Positions 8,064-18,213 of a stretch of DNA of 64,000 nucleotides are shown one piece after another. The position numbers and the translations under genes are program-made. The notes under the pieces are model-generated. The model was not told the DNA's origin. It saw nothing but the letters and a program-made list of their open reading frames with translations, and searched no databases. The DNA is from Burkholderiales bacterium (GTDB lineage Bacteria; Pseudomonadota; Gammaproteobacteria; Burkholderiales; SG8-39): assembly GCA_027493935.1 (NCBI GenBank), contig JAOSJV010000011.1:776589-840588 (forward strand), in the 5' to 3' direction. Numbering within the stretch: the stretch's first letter is position 1; each line of letters starts with the position of its first letter.

Positions 8064-8819
8064 ATGGATCTTTGCCTCGAGGGCAAGACAGTCGTCGTCA
8101 CCGGCGGCTCGAAGGGCATCGGGCTCGCTTGCGCGATCGGATTCGCGGCCGAGGGCTGCAACGTGCACCTCGTTGCGCGCGACCAGGGCCGACTGGATGC
8201 GGCGCGCGAGCGCATCCGCGCGACACACCCGGTCGAGGTCTGGCCGCACGCGGCCGACCTGCGCGACGGGGCGGCGGTGAAGCGCGTTGCGGCGGCGTGC
8301 CGCGACGCCGACATCCTGGTGAACAACGCCGGCGACATCCCCGGCGGGTCGGTGCTCGACATCGACGAGGCGGCCTGGCGCCACGCCTGGGACCTGAAGG
8401 TGCTCGGCTACGTCAACATGACGCGCGAGATGCTCGGGCACATGAAAGAGCGCGGCCGCGGCGCGATTGTGAACGTGATCGGCATGGCCGGCGAGAAGCC
8501 CTCGTTCGAGTACGTGTGCGGCGCGACCGCGAACGCGGGGCTCGCCGCCTTCACCAAGGGTGTCGGGCAGAAGTCGACGCAGTTCGGCGTGCGCTGCCTC
8601 GCGGTGCACCCGCCGGCGACGCGCACCGACCGGATCGTCGCGCTGATGCGCAACGTCGCGCGGCAGAAGTACGGCGACGAGTCGCGCGTCGACGAAGTGG
8701 TCAAGGACGGCAGCTTCGGCCGAATCATCGAGCCGGAGCAGGTCGCCGACACGGTGGTCTATCTCGCCTCCGAGCGGGCGAGCCACCTCTCGGGGGTCGT
8801 GCTGAACCTGGGCGCCTGA
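8064..8819 (+). CDS. Short-chain dehydrogenase/reductase with non-canonical active site
   Basis: A 251-residue Rossmann protein with a clear ribosome-binding site (GGAACGGAGAAAG) before ATG 8064. Cofactor binding is canonical: TGGSKGIG at residues 13-20 and NNAG at 87-90. The catalytic region is unusual. In place of the Ser and YxxxK there is NVIGMAG and FEYVCGATANAGL: Tyr150 is present but position 154 is Ala instead of Lys, and the usual Ser is absent. A subset of catabolic SDRs of this shape (Y-x-x-G-x-x-x-N) exists, so it may use a different proton relay or have lost dehydrogenase activity. Next in line is an amidohydrolase after ~320 bp. Confidence 0.88.
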   Translation: MDLCLEGKTVVVTGGSKGIGLACAIGFAAEGCNVHLVARDQGRLDAARERIRATHPVEVWPHAADLRDGAAVKRVAAACRDADILVNNAGDIPGGSVLDIDEAAWRHAWDLKVLGYVNMTREMLGHMKERGRGAIVNVIGMAGEKPSFEYVCGATANAGLAAFTKGVGQKSTQFGVRCLAVHPPATRTDRIVALMRNVARQKYGDESRVDEVVKDGSFGRIIEPEQVADTVVYLASERASHLSGVVLNLGA

Positions 8820-9141
8820 TTCGACCCGTGCTCGCGCGCGGGGGAGCCTTCGGCCGACGCCCGGAAGGGCGGGGCGTGGGTTCCCGCGCGCGCCATGCCA
8901 TGATGTCGCCGGCGAGACAGCGCGAATCGCCTCGACCTTCACGCAGTCGAACCGCGCGATGTCCAACGCCTTCCGATGCGCCTGGCCAGGTGCAACGCCG
9001 GGCGCACGGCGGCGCCCGAATCGTAGGTGGACGTTCGGACGGGTGCTGGCTGCATGACCAGGGCCTCCCAGTTCCGGGGCCCTGGTGCGGTCCGGTGTAC
9101 TACACTTCGCACCGCTCCAGCTAGCGCGAACCTGCCCGGCG
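8820..9141. other. Intergenic region with one hairpin
   Basis: No gene is supported in these 322 bp. It holds a 9-bp perfect stem ACCAGGGCC (9057-9065) / GGCCCTGGT (9078-9086) with a 12-nt loop, not followed by a T-run, so it is not a clear intrinsic terminator. It could be a protein-binding site or transcript structure ahead of the amidohydrolase. Confidence 0.4.
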
Positions 9142-10827
9142 ATGCTCGACCTCGCAATCCGCGGTGCCACCGTCTACGACGGCTCGGGCGGGCGCGCGCT
9201 GCGCGCCGACGTCGGCGTGCGCGGCGGGCGCATCGTGGCGGTGGGCGCGCTGGGCGCGCCGGTGCGCGCGACGGTGGATGCGGGCGGCCTCGCGCTCGCG
9301 CCCGGCATCGTCGACGTGCACACGCACTACGACGCGCAGATCACCTGGGATGCGACGCTCTCGCCCTCGCCCTCGCTCGGCGTGACGACCGCCGTCATCG
9401 GCAACTGCGGCTTCGGCATCGCGCCGTGCCTGCCCGCGCACCGCGAGCGCCTGCTGCGCGACCTCTCGGTCGTCGGGGGCGTGGACCTCGAGGCGCTGCT
9501 CGCCGGCGCGCAGTGGGACTTCGAGAGCTTCGGGGAGTACATGAGCTCCCTCGGGCGACGACGGCCGTTCGCGAACGTCGCCGTGCTCGCGCAGCACTCG
9601 ACCATCCGCACCGCGGTGATGGGCGAGGCGGCCTGCGAGCGTGTGGTGCCCACGCCCGATGAGCTCAGGCGGATGCGCGACATCGTTCGCGGCGCGCTGC
9701 GTGCCGGCGCGATCGGCCTCGCCTCGTCCTTCTCGCCGAACCAGCGCGGCTGGGGCGCGCGTCCGATGCCCTCGACGCTGGCGACCGACGCGGAGCTCGC
9801 AGCGCTCGTCGGCGTGCTCGGCGAGGAGGCGCGCGGCGTGATCGTGTCGGCCAGCGGACCGCGCGCCACGCCCGAGTACATGGAGGACCTTGCGGCCGTC
9901 TCCGGCCGGCCCGCGTTCATCGCCACCGTCCTCGCCATGCACGACGATGCCGCACCCGAGCGTGCGCTCGGCATGTACGAGAGCTGCCGCGCGGCGCTCG
10001 CACGCGGCCACGAGGTGTACATCCACGCGAGCTGCCAGCCGCTGTCGTTCGATTTCACGCTGCGCGACCCTACGTCTTCCACAGCCACGACGCGTTCGCG
10101 CGCGTGCAGCAGGCGCCGCGCGCGGCGCTACCGGCCCTGTACCGCGACACGGCGTTCCGCGCGGCCTTCCGCGCGGATCTCGCGCGGTCGGAAGCCAGGA
10201 TCCTCTTCGCCGGCGACTGGCGCAAGATCGAGGTCGGCCGCGCGACGGGCGCCGGCGCGCGCGCGCTCGAGGGCCGCACCATCGCGCAGCTTGCGCGCGA
10301 GTCGGGCCGTGACCCGGTGGACGTGCTGTTCGACACCGCGCTCGAGCACGGGCTCGACACGGTGTTCGTCGGCAGGCTCTTCAACGGCGACGACGACGGC
10401 GTCGCGCCGCTGCTGCAGCATCCGGCCGGAGTGGTGGCGTTCTCGAACGCCGGCGCGCACCTTAAGTTCCTCTGCGACGCGGGCTTCGGCCTGCACTTCC
10501 TCGGCCACTGGGTGCGCGAGCGGCGCGCGTTCAGCCTCGCCGAGGGCGTGCGGCGCCTGACGGGCGATCCTGCCCGCAAGTACCGCATTCCCCCACCGTG
10601 GCCGCATCGTTCCGGGCGCGTGGGCCGACCTGCTGCTGTTCGACCCCGCCTCGGTCGGCGTCTCGACGCTCGAGCGCGTGAGCGACCTGCCCGGCGGCGG
10701 CACGCGCATGATACGCCGGCCGCGCGGCGTGCACGGCGTGTGGGTGAACGGCGTGCGGGTGTTCGACGGCGAGCACTACGACGCCGGCCCCGGCCCCGGA
10801 CACGTGCTGGACCGCTTTGCGCGCTGA
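9142..10827 (+). CDS. N-acyl-D-amino-acid deacylase-like amidohydrolase (two frameshifts)
   Basis: About 560 residues once the frame is repaired. It starts MLDLAIRGATVYDGSG (ATG 9142) with the small beta-domain, then the metal motif IVDVHTHYDAQ and the family hallmark TTAVIGNCGFGIAPC, in which the Cys is a zinc-bridging ligand of D-aminoacylases. Later come FIATVLAM, YIHASCQPL, FSNAGAHLKFLCDAG and a C-terminal GRIVPGAWADLLLFDP that closes the beta-sandwich. The frame shifts at CCC 10068-10070 (one C short: DP then YVFHSHDAF) and at CCCCC 10590-10594 (one C extra: YRIP then HRGRIV). Every conserved segment survives, so the gene is probably intact in the organism. Likely activity is hydrolysis of an N-acyl-D-amino acid or a related amide. 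Confidence 0.82.
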
Positions 10828-10872
10828 CCGGTCGGTCGCATCCGGCCCGAGCGCGCGGCTTACCGCGGTCGA

Positions 10873-11043
10873 TCAGTGCCAGGTGTACTGGACGAAACCC
10901 TGTGCCTCGAGGCGGTCGCGCTCCGCCTGCTGCCAGGCCACGATCTCGACCGCGTTCTGCTGCGGCAGCGCACCGCAGCCGGCGAGCACGAGAACCAAAG
11001 CAACCCTGGCCAGCGCGATGGCCTTCGGCGTACGGCCGTGCAT
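10873..11043 (-). CDS. Small lipoprotein
   Basis: A 56-residue protein (MHGRTPKAIALARVALVLVL, then AGCGALPQQN) with a lipobox LAGC whose Cys would be lipidated, followed by a short, partly charged tail (VEIVAWQQAERDRLEAQGFV) predicted helical. ATG 11041-11043 has a strong AAGGAGA ribosome-binding site about 8 bp upstream, which supports this start over longer in-frame options. It would be anchored in the outer or inner membrane after signal peptidase II processing. The function is unknown. It lies convergent to the amidohydrolase and downstream of an alpha/beta hydrolase lipoprotein gene. Confidence 0.7.
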   Translation of the reverse strand: MHGRTPKAIALARVALVLVLAGCGALPQQNAVEIVAWQQAERDRLEAQGFVQYTWH

Positions 11044-11127
11044 CTGCTCTTCTCCTTCAGAACCGTCGCGCAGCGCCGATGCACGCTGCAGTCCGTCAAC
11101 ACGCGCCGGTGCCCCCATATTCCATGG

Positions 11128-11994
11128 TCATAGCGCGGGCGCGCCCGCGCCGCGCTGGCCCGGGCGCACCAGCTCCTGCAGGAACTCGCCGACCGCGCGC
11201 CAGAATTCGTCGCGGCGCTCGATGCCGTAGTGGCGTGCGCCCACCAGGGTCAGGGTGCGGTACGGACCGCCCCATGCGCTCGCCAGCGCGGCGCCGTTCT
11301 CCACCGGCGTGACGTTGTCGTTCTCGGCGAAGACGAACAGCGCCGGCGCCTTGATCGACGGCGCCAGCGCCGCCGAGTCGTAGCGCTCGCCGAGCAGCAG
11401 TCCGAGCGGCAGATACGGGTAGCGCTTGGCACCGATCGCGGCAAGGCTGTCGAACGGCGTGGCGAGGATCGCCGCGCGCGCCGGGCGCGTCGCGGCCACC
11501 TTGACCGCGACGTAAGACCCGAGGCTGCGGCCTAGCAGGACGATGTTCGCGGGGTCCACGTCGGGCCGCGACGCCGCGTAGTCGTACACGCGCCGTGCGT
11601 CGTCGACGACGACCGGCTCGGACGGCTCGCCCTCCGAGAGCCCGTAGCCGCGGTAGTTGACGAACAGCCAACCCCAGCCCTGCGGCCGGCGCGCCCGGTC
11701 GATCATCCACGACGTCTCGCGGCGCACCCCGCCAAACACGATGACGAGCGGGAACCGCTCGCCGCGCCGGGCGCTCGGCGGGTGCTTCAGCCACCCGTGC
11801 AGCGTGACGCCGTCCGCGGTCCCGAGCCTTACCTCCTCGAGGCCGTTTCCGTTCGCGGCGAGCGACGCGAGGTGCGCCGGGTCGGACGACCAAGGGCGGT
11901 AGAGCAGGCGCTGCTCGATCGGATCGAGCACGAGGCTGCAGCCCGCTGCCGCAAAGGCGGCGAGCGTTGCAACGGGATACAGCAGGCGGCGCAT
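11128..11994 (-). CDS. Alpha/beta hydrolase, lipoprotein
   Basis: A 288-residue protein with an N-terminal lipoprotein signal (MRRLLYPVATLAAFAAAGCS; lipobox AAGC). The alpha/beta-hydrolase core follows: LFVNYRGYGLSEG, the nucleophile elbow LLGRSLGSYVA (Ser in GRSLG), a late Asp in VFAENDNVTP and a His in GARHYGI. This matches the BEM46/YfhR-like branch of membrane-associated serine hydrolases with unknown natural substrates. Start ATG 11992-11994 places the basic N-region directly before the hydrophobic segment; an in-frame ATG 12 bp upstream is also possible. Confidence 0.85.
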   Translation of the reverse strand: MRRLLYPVATLAAFAAAGCSLVLDPIEQRLLYRPWSSDPAHLASLAANGNGLEEVRLGTADGVTLHGWLKHPPSARRGERFPLVIVFGGVRRETSWMIDRARRPQGWGWLFVNYRGYGLSEGEPSEPVVVDDARRVYDYAASRPDVDPANIVLLGRSLGSYVAVKVAATRPARAAILATPFDSLAAIGAKRYPYLPLGLLLGERYDSAALAPSIKAPALFVFAENDNVTPVENGAALASAWGGPYRTLTLVGARHYGIERRDEFWRAVGEFLQELVRPGQRGAGAPAL

Positions 11995-12219
11995 GCGCGA
12001 TTCCACGGGGCACCCCGAGAGACCGCTGCCCGAGGGCGAAGTTCGCTCCGCCCGGGCCGGTCAGCCCGGCGTGCGGATCATACGCCGCGCGGCTTGCCGT
12101 AGCGGCCGGCCGACCCGCCGCGGCGGGCGCACGGCGCGCCGCCCCCGGCGCGCGCGCGAGCGGTGGACCCGGCTCACCCGGGGACCGCGCGCGGGTGCGA
12201 ACCCGCCCGCGCGCACGGC

Positions 12220-12924
12220 CTAAACCGGCGCGACGAGCTCGGGGCCTTCGTTCCGCGCGTTGTTCACGCGCGTGCTGACCGGGTAGAACGCGAAGTCCGT
12301 CCGGGCGTGCTCGGCGATGAGCGCCGCGACGCGCGCCGCGTCAGTGAGGTGCGGGTCGGTCCAGGCCGCGAACGCGTCCGTGGGTAGCACCACGGGCATG
12401 CGATCGTGCACCTCGGCTGCCGGTCCGGCGGCACGGCGCGTCAGCAGCGCGCAGCTCAACGCGCCCTCGTCTACGCCGGGGGCGCGCCATAACGACATCA
12501 GCCCGGCGAAGCAGAACGGCCGCGCGTCGGCACGATGGATGTAGAACGGCTGCTTGAAGCGCCGCACCTCGCCGGTGGCGCGATCGACGTGCTCCGTCAC
12601 GCGCCACTCGTACCACCCTTCGGCGGGGACGAGGCACCGCGCGCCGCGGTAGGCCTGGCGCCACATCGGCTTGGCGGCCGCCTCCTCTGCGCGCGCATTG
12701 AACGCGAGCTTCGGCGGCGTCGCCTGCTTCCACCAGTGCGGGACGAGCCCCCAGCGCGCCCCGGCGAGCCCGAGCGCTCCGGTGCGCGAATCCGCGCGCA
12801 GCACCGGCACCGTCGCGGTCGGCGACACGTTGAACCGGCGCGCGAACGGGTTGCCGTCGTCGCGTCCGACGTGCCACTCGCGTTCGATCGCCGCGGCGTC
12901 CGGATGCACGTATCTGCCGCACAT
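12220..12924 (-). CDS. SOS response-associated peptidase, SRAP/HMCES family (YedK-like)
   Basis: A 234-residue protein beginning MCGRYVHP; the Cys at position 2 becomes the catalytic N-terminal residue after Met removal and crosslinks abasic sites in single-stranded DNA. Other SRAP landmarks are present: FNVSPTATVPVLR, ARWGLVPHWWK, FNARAEEAAAKPMWR, RCLVPAEGWYEWR, FCFAGLMSLW, CALLTRRAA and VHDRMPVVL (conserved His). Length is normal for the family. It is divergent from the Lhr helicase gene with a 155-bp gap; both act in DNA damage tolerance, so the pairing may be functional. Confidence 0.95.
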   Translation of the reverse strand: MCGRYVHPDAAAIEREWHVGRDDGNPFARRFNVSPTATVPVLRADSRTGALGLAGARWGLVPHWWKQATPPKLAFNARAEEAAAKPMWRQAYRGARCLVPAEGWYEWRVTEHVDRATGEVRRFKQPFYIHRADARPFCFAGLMSLWRAPGVDEGALSCALLTRRAAGPAAEVHDRMPVVLPTDAFAAWTDPHLTDAARVAALIAEHARTDFAFYPVSTRVNNARNEGPELVAPV

Positions 12925-13079
12925 GCGCCCGATTATAGGCGGACGCATGCATCCATCTCGTGCGGCGATCCGCGGCGGCGGCGCATCGGCGCCGGCGTGG
13001 CGGTGGTAGAGTTGACCGCGCGCGCTCCCGCTTGCGGGGTTCCCCGTCGGGGACGATCGAGACGCGTGCGCCCCCTGAG

Positions 13080-16000
13080 ATGACCGACGTACTCGAGCTC
13101 TTCCATCCCGCCGTCCGCGCGTGGTTCGGCGCCGCGTTTCCCCGCGCCGACGGCGCCGCAGATCGCGGCGTGGCCGGCGATCAAGTCGGGCCGCCACGCA
13201 CTCGTGGCGGCGCCGACCGGCTCGGGCAAGACGCTCGCGGCGTTCCTCGCCGCGATCGACGCACTGGTGCGCGAGGGCGTCGCGCGCGGGCTCGCGGACG
13301 AGACGCGCGTGGTGTACGTGTCCCCGCTCAAGGCGCTGTCGAACGACATCCAGCGCAACCTCGTGGGACCGCTCGCCGGGATCCGCGCGGAGCTCGCCGC
13401 GCGCGGCCTGCCCGAGGTCGAGATCCGCACGCTGGTGCGCACCGGCGACACGCCGCAGGCCGAGCGCGCGCTGATGCGCAAGCGCGCGCCGCACATCGTG
13501 GTCACCACGCCCGAGTCGCTCTATATTCTGCTCACCAGCGCGTCCGGGCGAAAGATGCTCGCCACCGCGCGCACCGTGATCGTGGACGAGATCCACGCGC
13601 TCGCGCCGAACAAGCGCGGCGCGCACCTCGCGCTCTCGCTCGAGCGGCTCGCGGCGCTCGCCGGTCCCGGCCTCGTGCGCGTCGGCCTGTCGGCGACGCA
13701 GAAGCCGATCGACGAGATCGCCCGCTTCCTGGTCGGCGACCGCGCCGACGCCGCCTGCGCGATCGTCGACACTGGCCACGCGCGCGCACGCGACCTCGCG
13801 CTCGAGCTGCCCGAGGCGCCGCTCGAGGCGGTGATGTCGGGCGACGCATGGCGCGAGGTGTACGACCGGCTCGCCGCGCTCGCGGCCGCGCACCGAACGA
13901 CGCTCGTGTTCGTCAATACCCGGCGTCTCGCCGAGCGCGCGGCGCGCCATCTCTCCGAGCGCCTCGGCGCCGAACGCGTGGCTGCGCACCACGGCAGCCT
14001 GTCGCGCGAGCTCAGGCTGGACGCCGAGCAGCGCCTGAAACGCGGCGAGCTCAAGGTGCTCGTCGCCACCGCCTCGCTCGAGCTCGGCATCGACATCGGC
14101 GAGGTCGACCTCGTCTGCCAGCTCGGCGCGACGCGCACGATCGCCGCGTTCCTGCAGCGGGTGGGGCGCTCGGGCCATGCGGTCGGCGGTCTGCCGCGAG
14201 GCCGGCTCTTCCCGCTCTCGCGCGACGACCTGTGCGAAGCGGCGGCGCTGCTCGACGCCACGCGGCGGGGCGAGCTAGACCGCGTCGCGGTGCGCGACAA
14301 GCCGCCTCGACGTGCTCGCGCAGCAGATCGTCGCCGAGGTCGCGCACCAGGAGTGGGGGGAAGTGGCGCTCTTCGCCCTCTTCCGGCGCGCGCATCCATT
14401 CCGCGCCCTCCACCGCGAGGAGTTCGGCGCGGTCGTACGCATGCTCGCCGAGGGGTTCAACACGCGCCGCGGCAGGCGTGCCGCGCTCGTGCACCGCGAC
14501 GCGGTGAACGGCGTGCTGCGCGCTCGACGCGGCGCGGCGCTCACCGCCGTGACCTCCGGCGGAACGATTCCCGACACCGCCGACTACGCCGTGGTGCTCG
14601 AGCCGCAGGCGCAGATCGTCGGATCGGTGAACGAGGATTTCGCGGTCGAGAGTATGGCGGGCGACGTGTTCCAGCTCGGCAACACGTCGTATCGGATCCT
14701 GCGCGTCGAGCGCGGCACGGTGCGGGTCGAGGACGCGAACGGCGCGCCGCCCGGGATCCCGTTCTGGTTCGGCGAGGCGCCGGCGCGCAGCCTCGAGCCT
14801 CGCAGTCGCTCGCGCGGCTGCGCAGGGAGATCGAGGCGCGCCTTCCCCTGTCCCGAGGGCCGGGACGGGGCTGCAACCGGTCCCTCCCCCTTCCAGCGCG
14901 AGGCGAGCAGCGAGGGTACTGCGTCGGCCGTCGCCTGGCTCGAGCGCGAGATCGGGCTCGAGCGCGCGGCCGCGGAGCAGATCGTCGAGTACTACGCAAG
15001 CGCGCGCGCGGCGCTCGGCGCGCTGCCGACGCTCGACACGGTGGTGCTCGAGCGCTTCTTCGATGAATCGGGCGGCATGCAGCTCGTCGTTCACGCGCCG
15101 TTCGGCAGCCGGGTGAACCGCGCGTGGGGTCTCGCGCTGCGCAAGCGCTTCTGCCGCAAGTTCAACTTCGAGCTGCAGGCGGCGGCGACCGAGGACGCGA
15201 TCGTGCTCTCGCTCTCGACCGCGCACAGCTTTGCGCTGGAGGAGGTGGCGCGCTACCTGTCGGCGCGGACCGTGCGCCCGCTGCTGGTGCAGGCGTTGCT
15301 CGATGCGCCGATGTTCACCGTGCGCTGGCGCTGGAACGCGGCGGTGGCGCTCGCGCTTCCGCGCTTTCGCGGCGGTGCCAGGTGGCGCCGCAGCGCCAGC
15401 GCATGGAAGCCGAGGACCTGCTGGCGACCGTGTTCCCCGACCAGGTCGCGTGCGGCGAGAACATCGTCGGCGATCGCGCGATTCCCGACCATCCGCTGGT
15501 CGAACAGACGATCGCCGACTGTCTGCACGACGCGATGGACGTCGCGGGGCTCGAGCGGCTGCTCGCCGGCATCGAGCGCGGCGCGATCGCCGTGCGCGCG
15601 TGCGATCTGACCGAGCCCTCGCCGCTTGCGCTCGAAGTACTTTCCGCGCGCCCTTACGCATTCCTCGACGACGCGCCGCTCGAGGAGCGCCGCACGCAGG
15701 CGGTCATGGCACGCCGGTGGATCGATACCGCGACCGCCGCCGACCTTGGCGAGCTCGACGTCGAAGCGATCCGCCGGGTGCGCGAGGAGATCTGGCCGGA
15801 GGCGCGCAGCGCCGACGAGCTCGCCGACGCGCTCGCCGACCTCGCGTTCCTGACCGATGCGGAGATCGCGGCCGGGCCGGACTGGCGGCGCCACGTCGAG
15901 GTGCTCGCTGGCGCGCGGCGCGTGACGCGCCTCGCATGCGCCGGCGGGGTCTGGGTAGTGGCCGAGCGGCTGCCGGAACTCGCCGCGGTGCTTCCTGCTT

Positions 16001-17460
16001 CAAGCTGCGAGCCGGAGATCGAGGCGCCGCCCGACTGCCGCAAGGCGTGGTCGCGCGAGGCGGCGCTGGTCGAGATCGTGCGCGACCGCCTGCAGGGGCT
16101 CGGGCCGACGAGCGCTGCCGGGCTCGGCGCGCCGCTCGCGCTCGCCGGCACCGAGATAGACGCCGCGCTCGCCCGGCTGGAGGCCGAGGGCACGGCGATG
16201 CGCGGGCGCTTCACGCCGAAGGCGACCGCGACCGAATGGTGCGACCGCCGCCTGCTCGCGCGGATCCACCGCTACACCGTCAACCGGCTGCGCGCGGAGA
16301 TCGCGCCGGTGGACGCGCGCGACTTCATGCGCTTTCTCTTCCGCTGGCAGCGCGTCGCGCCGGACACGCGCGTCGAGGGAGCCGACTCGCTCGCGGCAGT
16401 CGTGTCGCAGCTCGAGGGCTTCGAGGCGCCGGCGGCGGCGTGGGAGACCGAGGTCCTGCCTGCGCGCGTGAACGAGTACGACCCGGCATGGCTCGACGAG
16501 CTCTCGCTCGCCGGCCGCGTCGTGTGGGCGCGCCCGGCCGCGCCGCGCCTCGCGGGCGAGCGCCGGCCGAGCCCGGTGCGCACGACGCCGATCGCGCTCT
16601 TCGGTCGACGCCATTTCGCCCGGTGGGGGGCGCTCACGCCATCGGACGAAGGCATGGTGCCGGCGCCGCGAGCCGCCGCAGTGGCGGGATTCATCGCCAC
16701 GCACGGCGCATCGTTCTTCGAGGAGATCGTCGCGGGCACCGGCCTCCTGCGCACGCAGGTCGAGGAGGCGCTCGGCGAGCTTGTCGCGCTCGGCATGGTG
16801 AGCTGCGACAGCTTCGCCGGCCTGCGTGCGCTCCTGGTGCCGAGCGACCGTCGTCCGTCGCGTGCCACGCCGCGCCGGCGCCGGCGCAGCGCGCTCTACG
16901 GCATCGAGGACGCCGGTCGCTGGGCGCTCGTGCGGCGAGCGCGCCCGCCGGCCTCCGCGCCAGGGCGCGCCGAGGCCGCCCGGACCGTCGAGCATGTCGC
17001 GCGCACGCTGCTCACGCGCTACGGCGTCGTGTTCTGGCGGCTGCTCGAGCGCGAGGCCGGGTGGCTGCCGCCGTGGCGCGAGCTCCTGCGCTGCTATCGC
17101 CGCCTCGAGGCGCGCGGCGAGATCCGCGGCGGCCGGTTCGTCGCCGGCGTCGCCGGCGAGCAGTTTGCCCTGCCCGAGGCGGTGGGCGCGCTGCGCGAGG
17201 TGCGCCGCGCCGAGCGCTCCGGCGCGCTCGTGTCGCTCTCCGGCGCCGACCCGCTCAACCTGGTCGGCATCGTCACGCCCGGCGCGCGTCTGCCCGCGCT
17301 CACCGGCAACCGCGTGCTGTACCGCGACGGCGTGCCGATCGCGCTGCTTGCAGGCGGCGAGGCGCGGTTCCTCGAGGGGCTTGCGCGCGACGCCGAGTGG
17401 GCGGCGCGCAACGCGCTCCTGCGCCGTCAGGTGCCGGCGGCGTTGCAGTTTCTCGGCTGA
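13080..17460 (+). CDS. lhr: Lhr-type ATP-dependent DNA helicase (frame broken at several sites)
   Basis: About 1,460 residues when joined, the normal length of long bacterial Lhr. It starts [16 protein letters not shown] at ATG 13080. The helicase core contains [13 protein letters not shown] (Walker A), [33 protein letters not shown] (Walker B), [46 protein letters not shown] and [10 protein letters not shown] (motif VI). The Lhr winged-helix and C-terminal regions follow ([21 protein letters not shown]-type C-terminal domain to ALQFLG). The reading frame changes near CCCC 13140-13143 (one extra), CC 14305-14306 (one extra), ~14790, ~14870 and ~15390. Conserved sequence resumes each time, so I favour sequence errors over decay, though five in one gene leaves a pseudogene possible. 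It acts in DNA repair. Confidence 0.8.
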
Positions 17461-17531
17461 GACTGGCCGATGATCGCGTGAAGCGATCGAATCGTTTACC
17501 CTACGCGGACCGAACCGAAGGAGGAAAGCAC

Positions 17532-18200
17532 ATGGGCGAGAAGGTCACTTTCACGCGGCCGGACGGCAAGAATTGCACGGGGTACTACGTGGCGCCGGCG
17601 GCCGGCGCCAAGGCGCCGGCCATCGTCGTCATCCAGGAGTGGTGGGGGCTCAACGACCAGATCAAGGGCGTCGCCGAGCGGCTCGCCGCCGCGGGCTATC
17701 GCGCGCTCGTACCCGATCTCTACCGCGGCAAGGTCACGCTCGATGCGGCCGAGGCGAACCACCTGATGACCGGGCTCGATTTCAAGGATGCGGCGACGCA
17801 GGACGTGCGCGGCGCGGCGCAGTACTTGAAGAAGGCGAGCCAGAAGGTGGGCGCGATTGGCTTCTGCATGGGCGGCGCGCTGACGGTGCTCGCGGCGATG
17901 CACGTGCCGGAGGTCGACGCCGCATCGTCCTGGTACGGTGTGCCGCCGCCCGAGGCCGGCGATCCGACGAAGATCCGCATCCCGGTGCAGGGCCACTTCG
18001 CGCTCAAGGATGCGTTCTTCACTCCCGCCACGGTGGACGCGCTCGAGGCGAAGCTCAAGCAGGGCGACGTGACGCACGAGTTCCATCGCTACGACGCGAA
18101 CCACGCGTTCGGCAACGAAACCGGACAATACTATGATGCCGCCGCGACGAAGCTCGCGTGGCAGCGCTCGCTCGACTTCCTGGCGAAGCACCTCGGGTAG
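17532..18200 (+). CDS. Dienelactone hydrolase family protein
   Basis: A 222-residue alpha/beta hydrolase with ribosome-binding site GGAGGAAAG and ATG 17532. Family signatures: [20 protein letters not shown] (the Glu that interacts with the nucleophile in dienelactone hydrolases), GFCMGGAL with nucleophilic Cys instead of Ser, and the C-terminal His in [12 protein letters not shown]. Length is typical. Dienelactone hydrolase opens the lactone ring in chlorocatechol or related aromatic degradation, but many homologues have other ester or lactone substrates. It sits 13 bp before an aldo/keto reductase and is probably co-transcribed with it. Confidence 0.92.
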   Translation: MGEKVTFTRPDGKNCTGYYVAPAAGAKAPAIVVIQEWWGLNDQIKGVAERLAAAGYRALVPDLYRGKVTLDAAEANHLMTGLDFKDAATQDVRGAAQYLKKASQKVGAIGFCMGGALTVLAAMHVPEVDAASSWYGVPPPEAGDPTKIRIPVQGHFALKDAFFTPATVDALEAKLKQGDVTHEFHRYDANHAFGNETGQYYDAAATKLAWQRSLDFLAKHLG

Positions 18201-18213
18201 GGAGGGACGCCGA

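Noticed and set aside
12220-14178. A 652-residue minus-strand open frame spanning YedK and the helicase start
   Set aside because: Only the last 234 residues (MCGRY onward) match a family; the rest is Arg/Glu/Asp-rich antisense of the helicase, typical of spurious frames in GC-rich DNA.
15231-18200. A 989-residue plus-strand open frame ending in the dienelactone hydrolase
   Set aside because: The first ~765 residues are an out-of-frame reading of the helicase; the real gene begins at ATG 17532 with a good ribosome-binding site.
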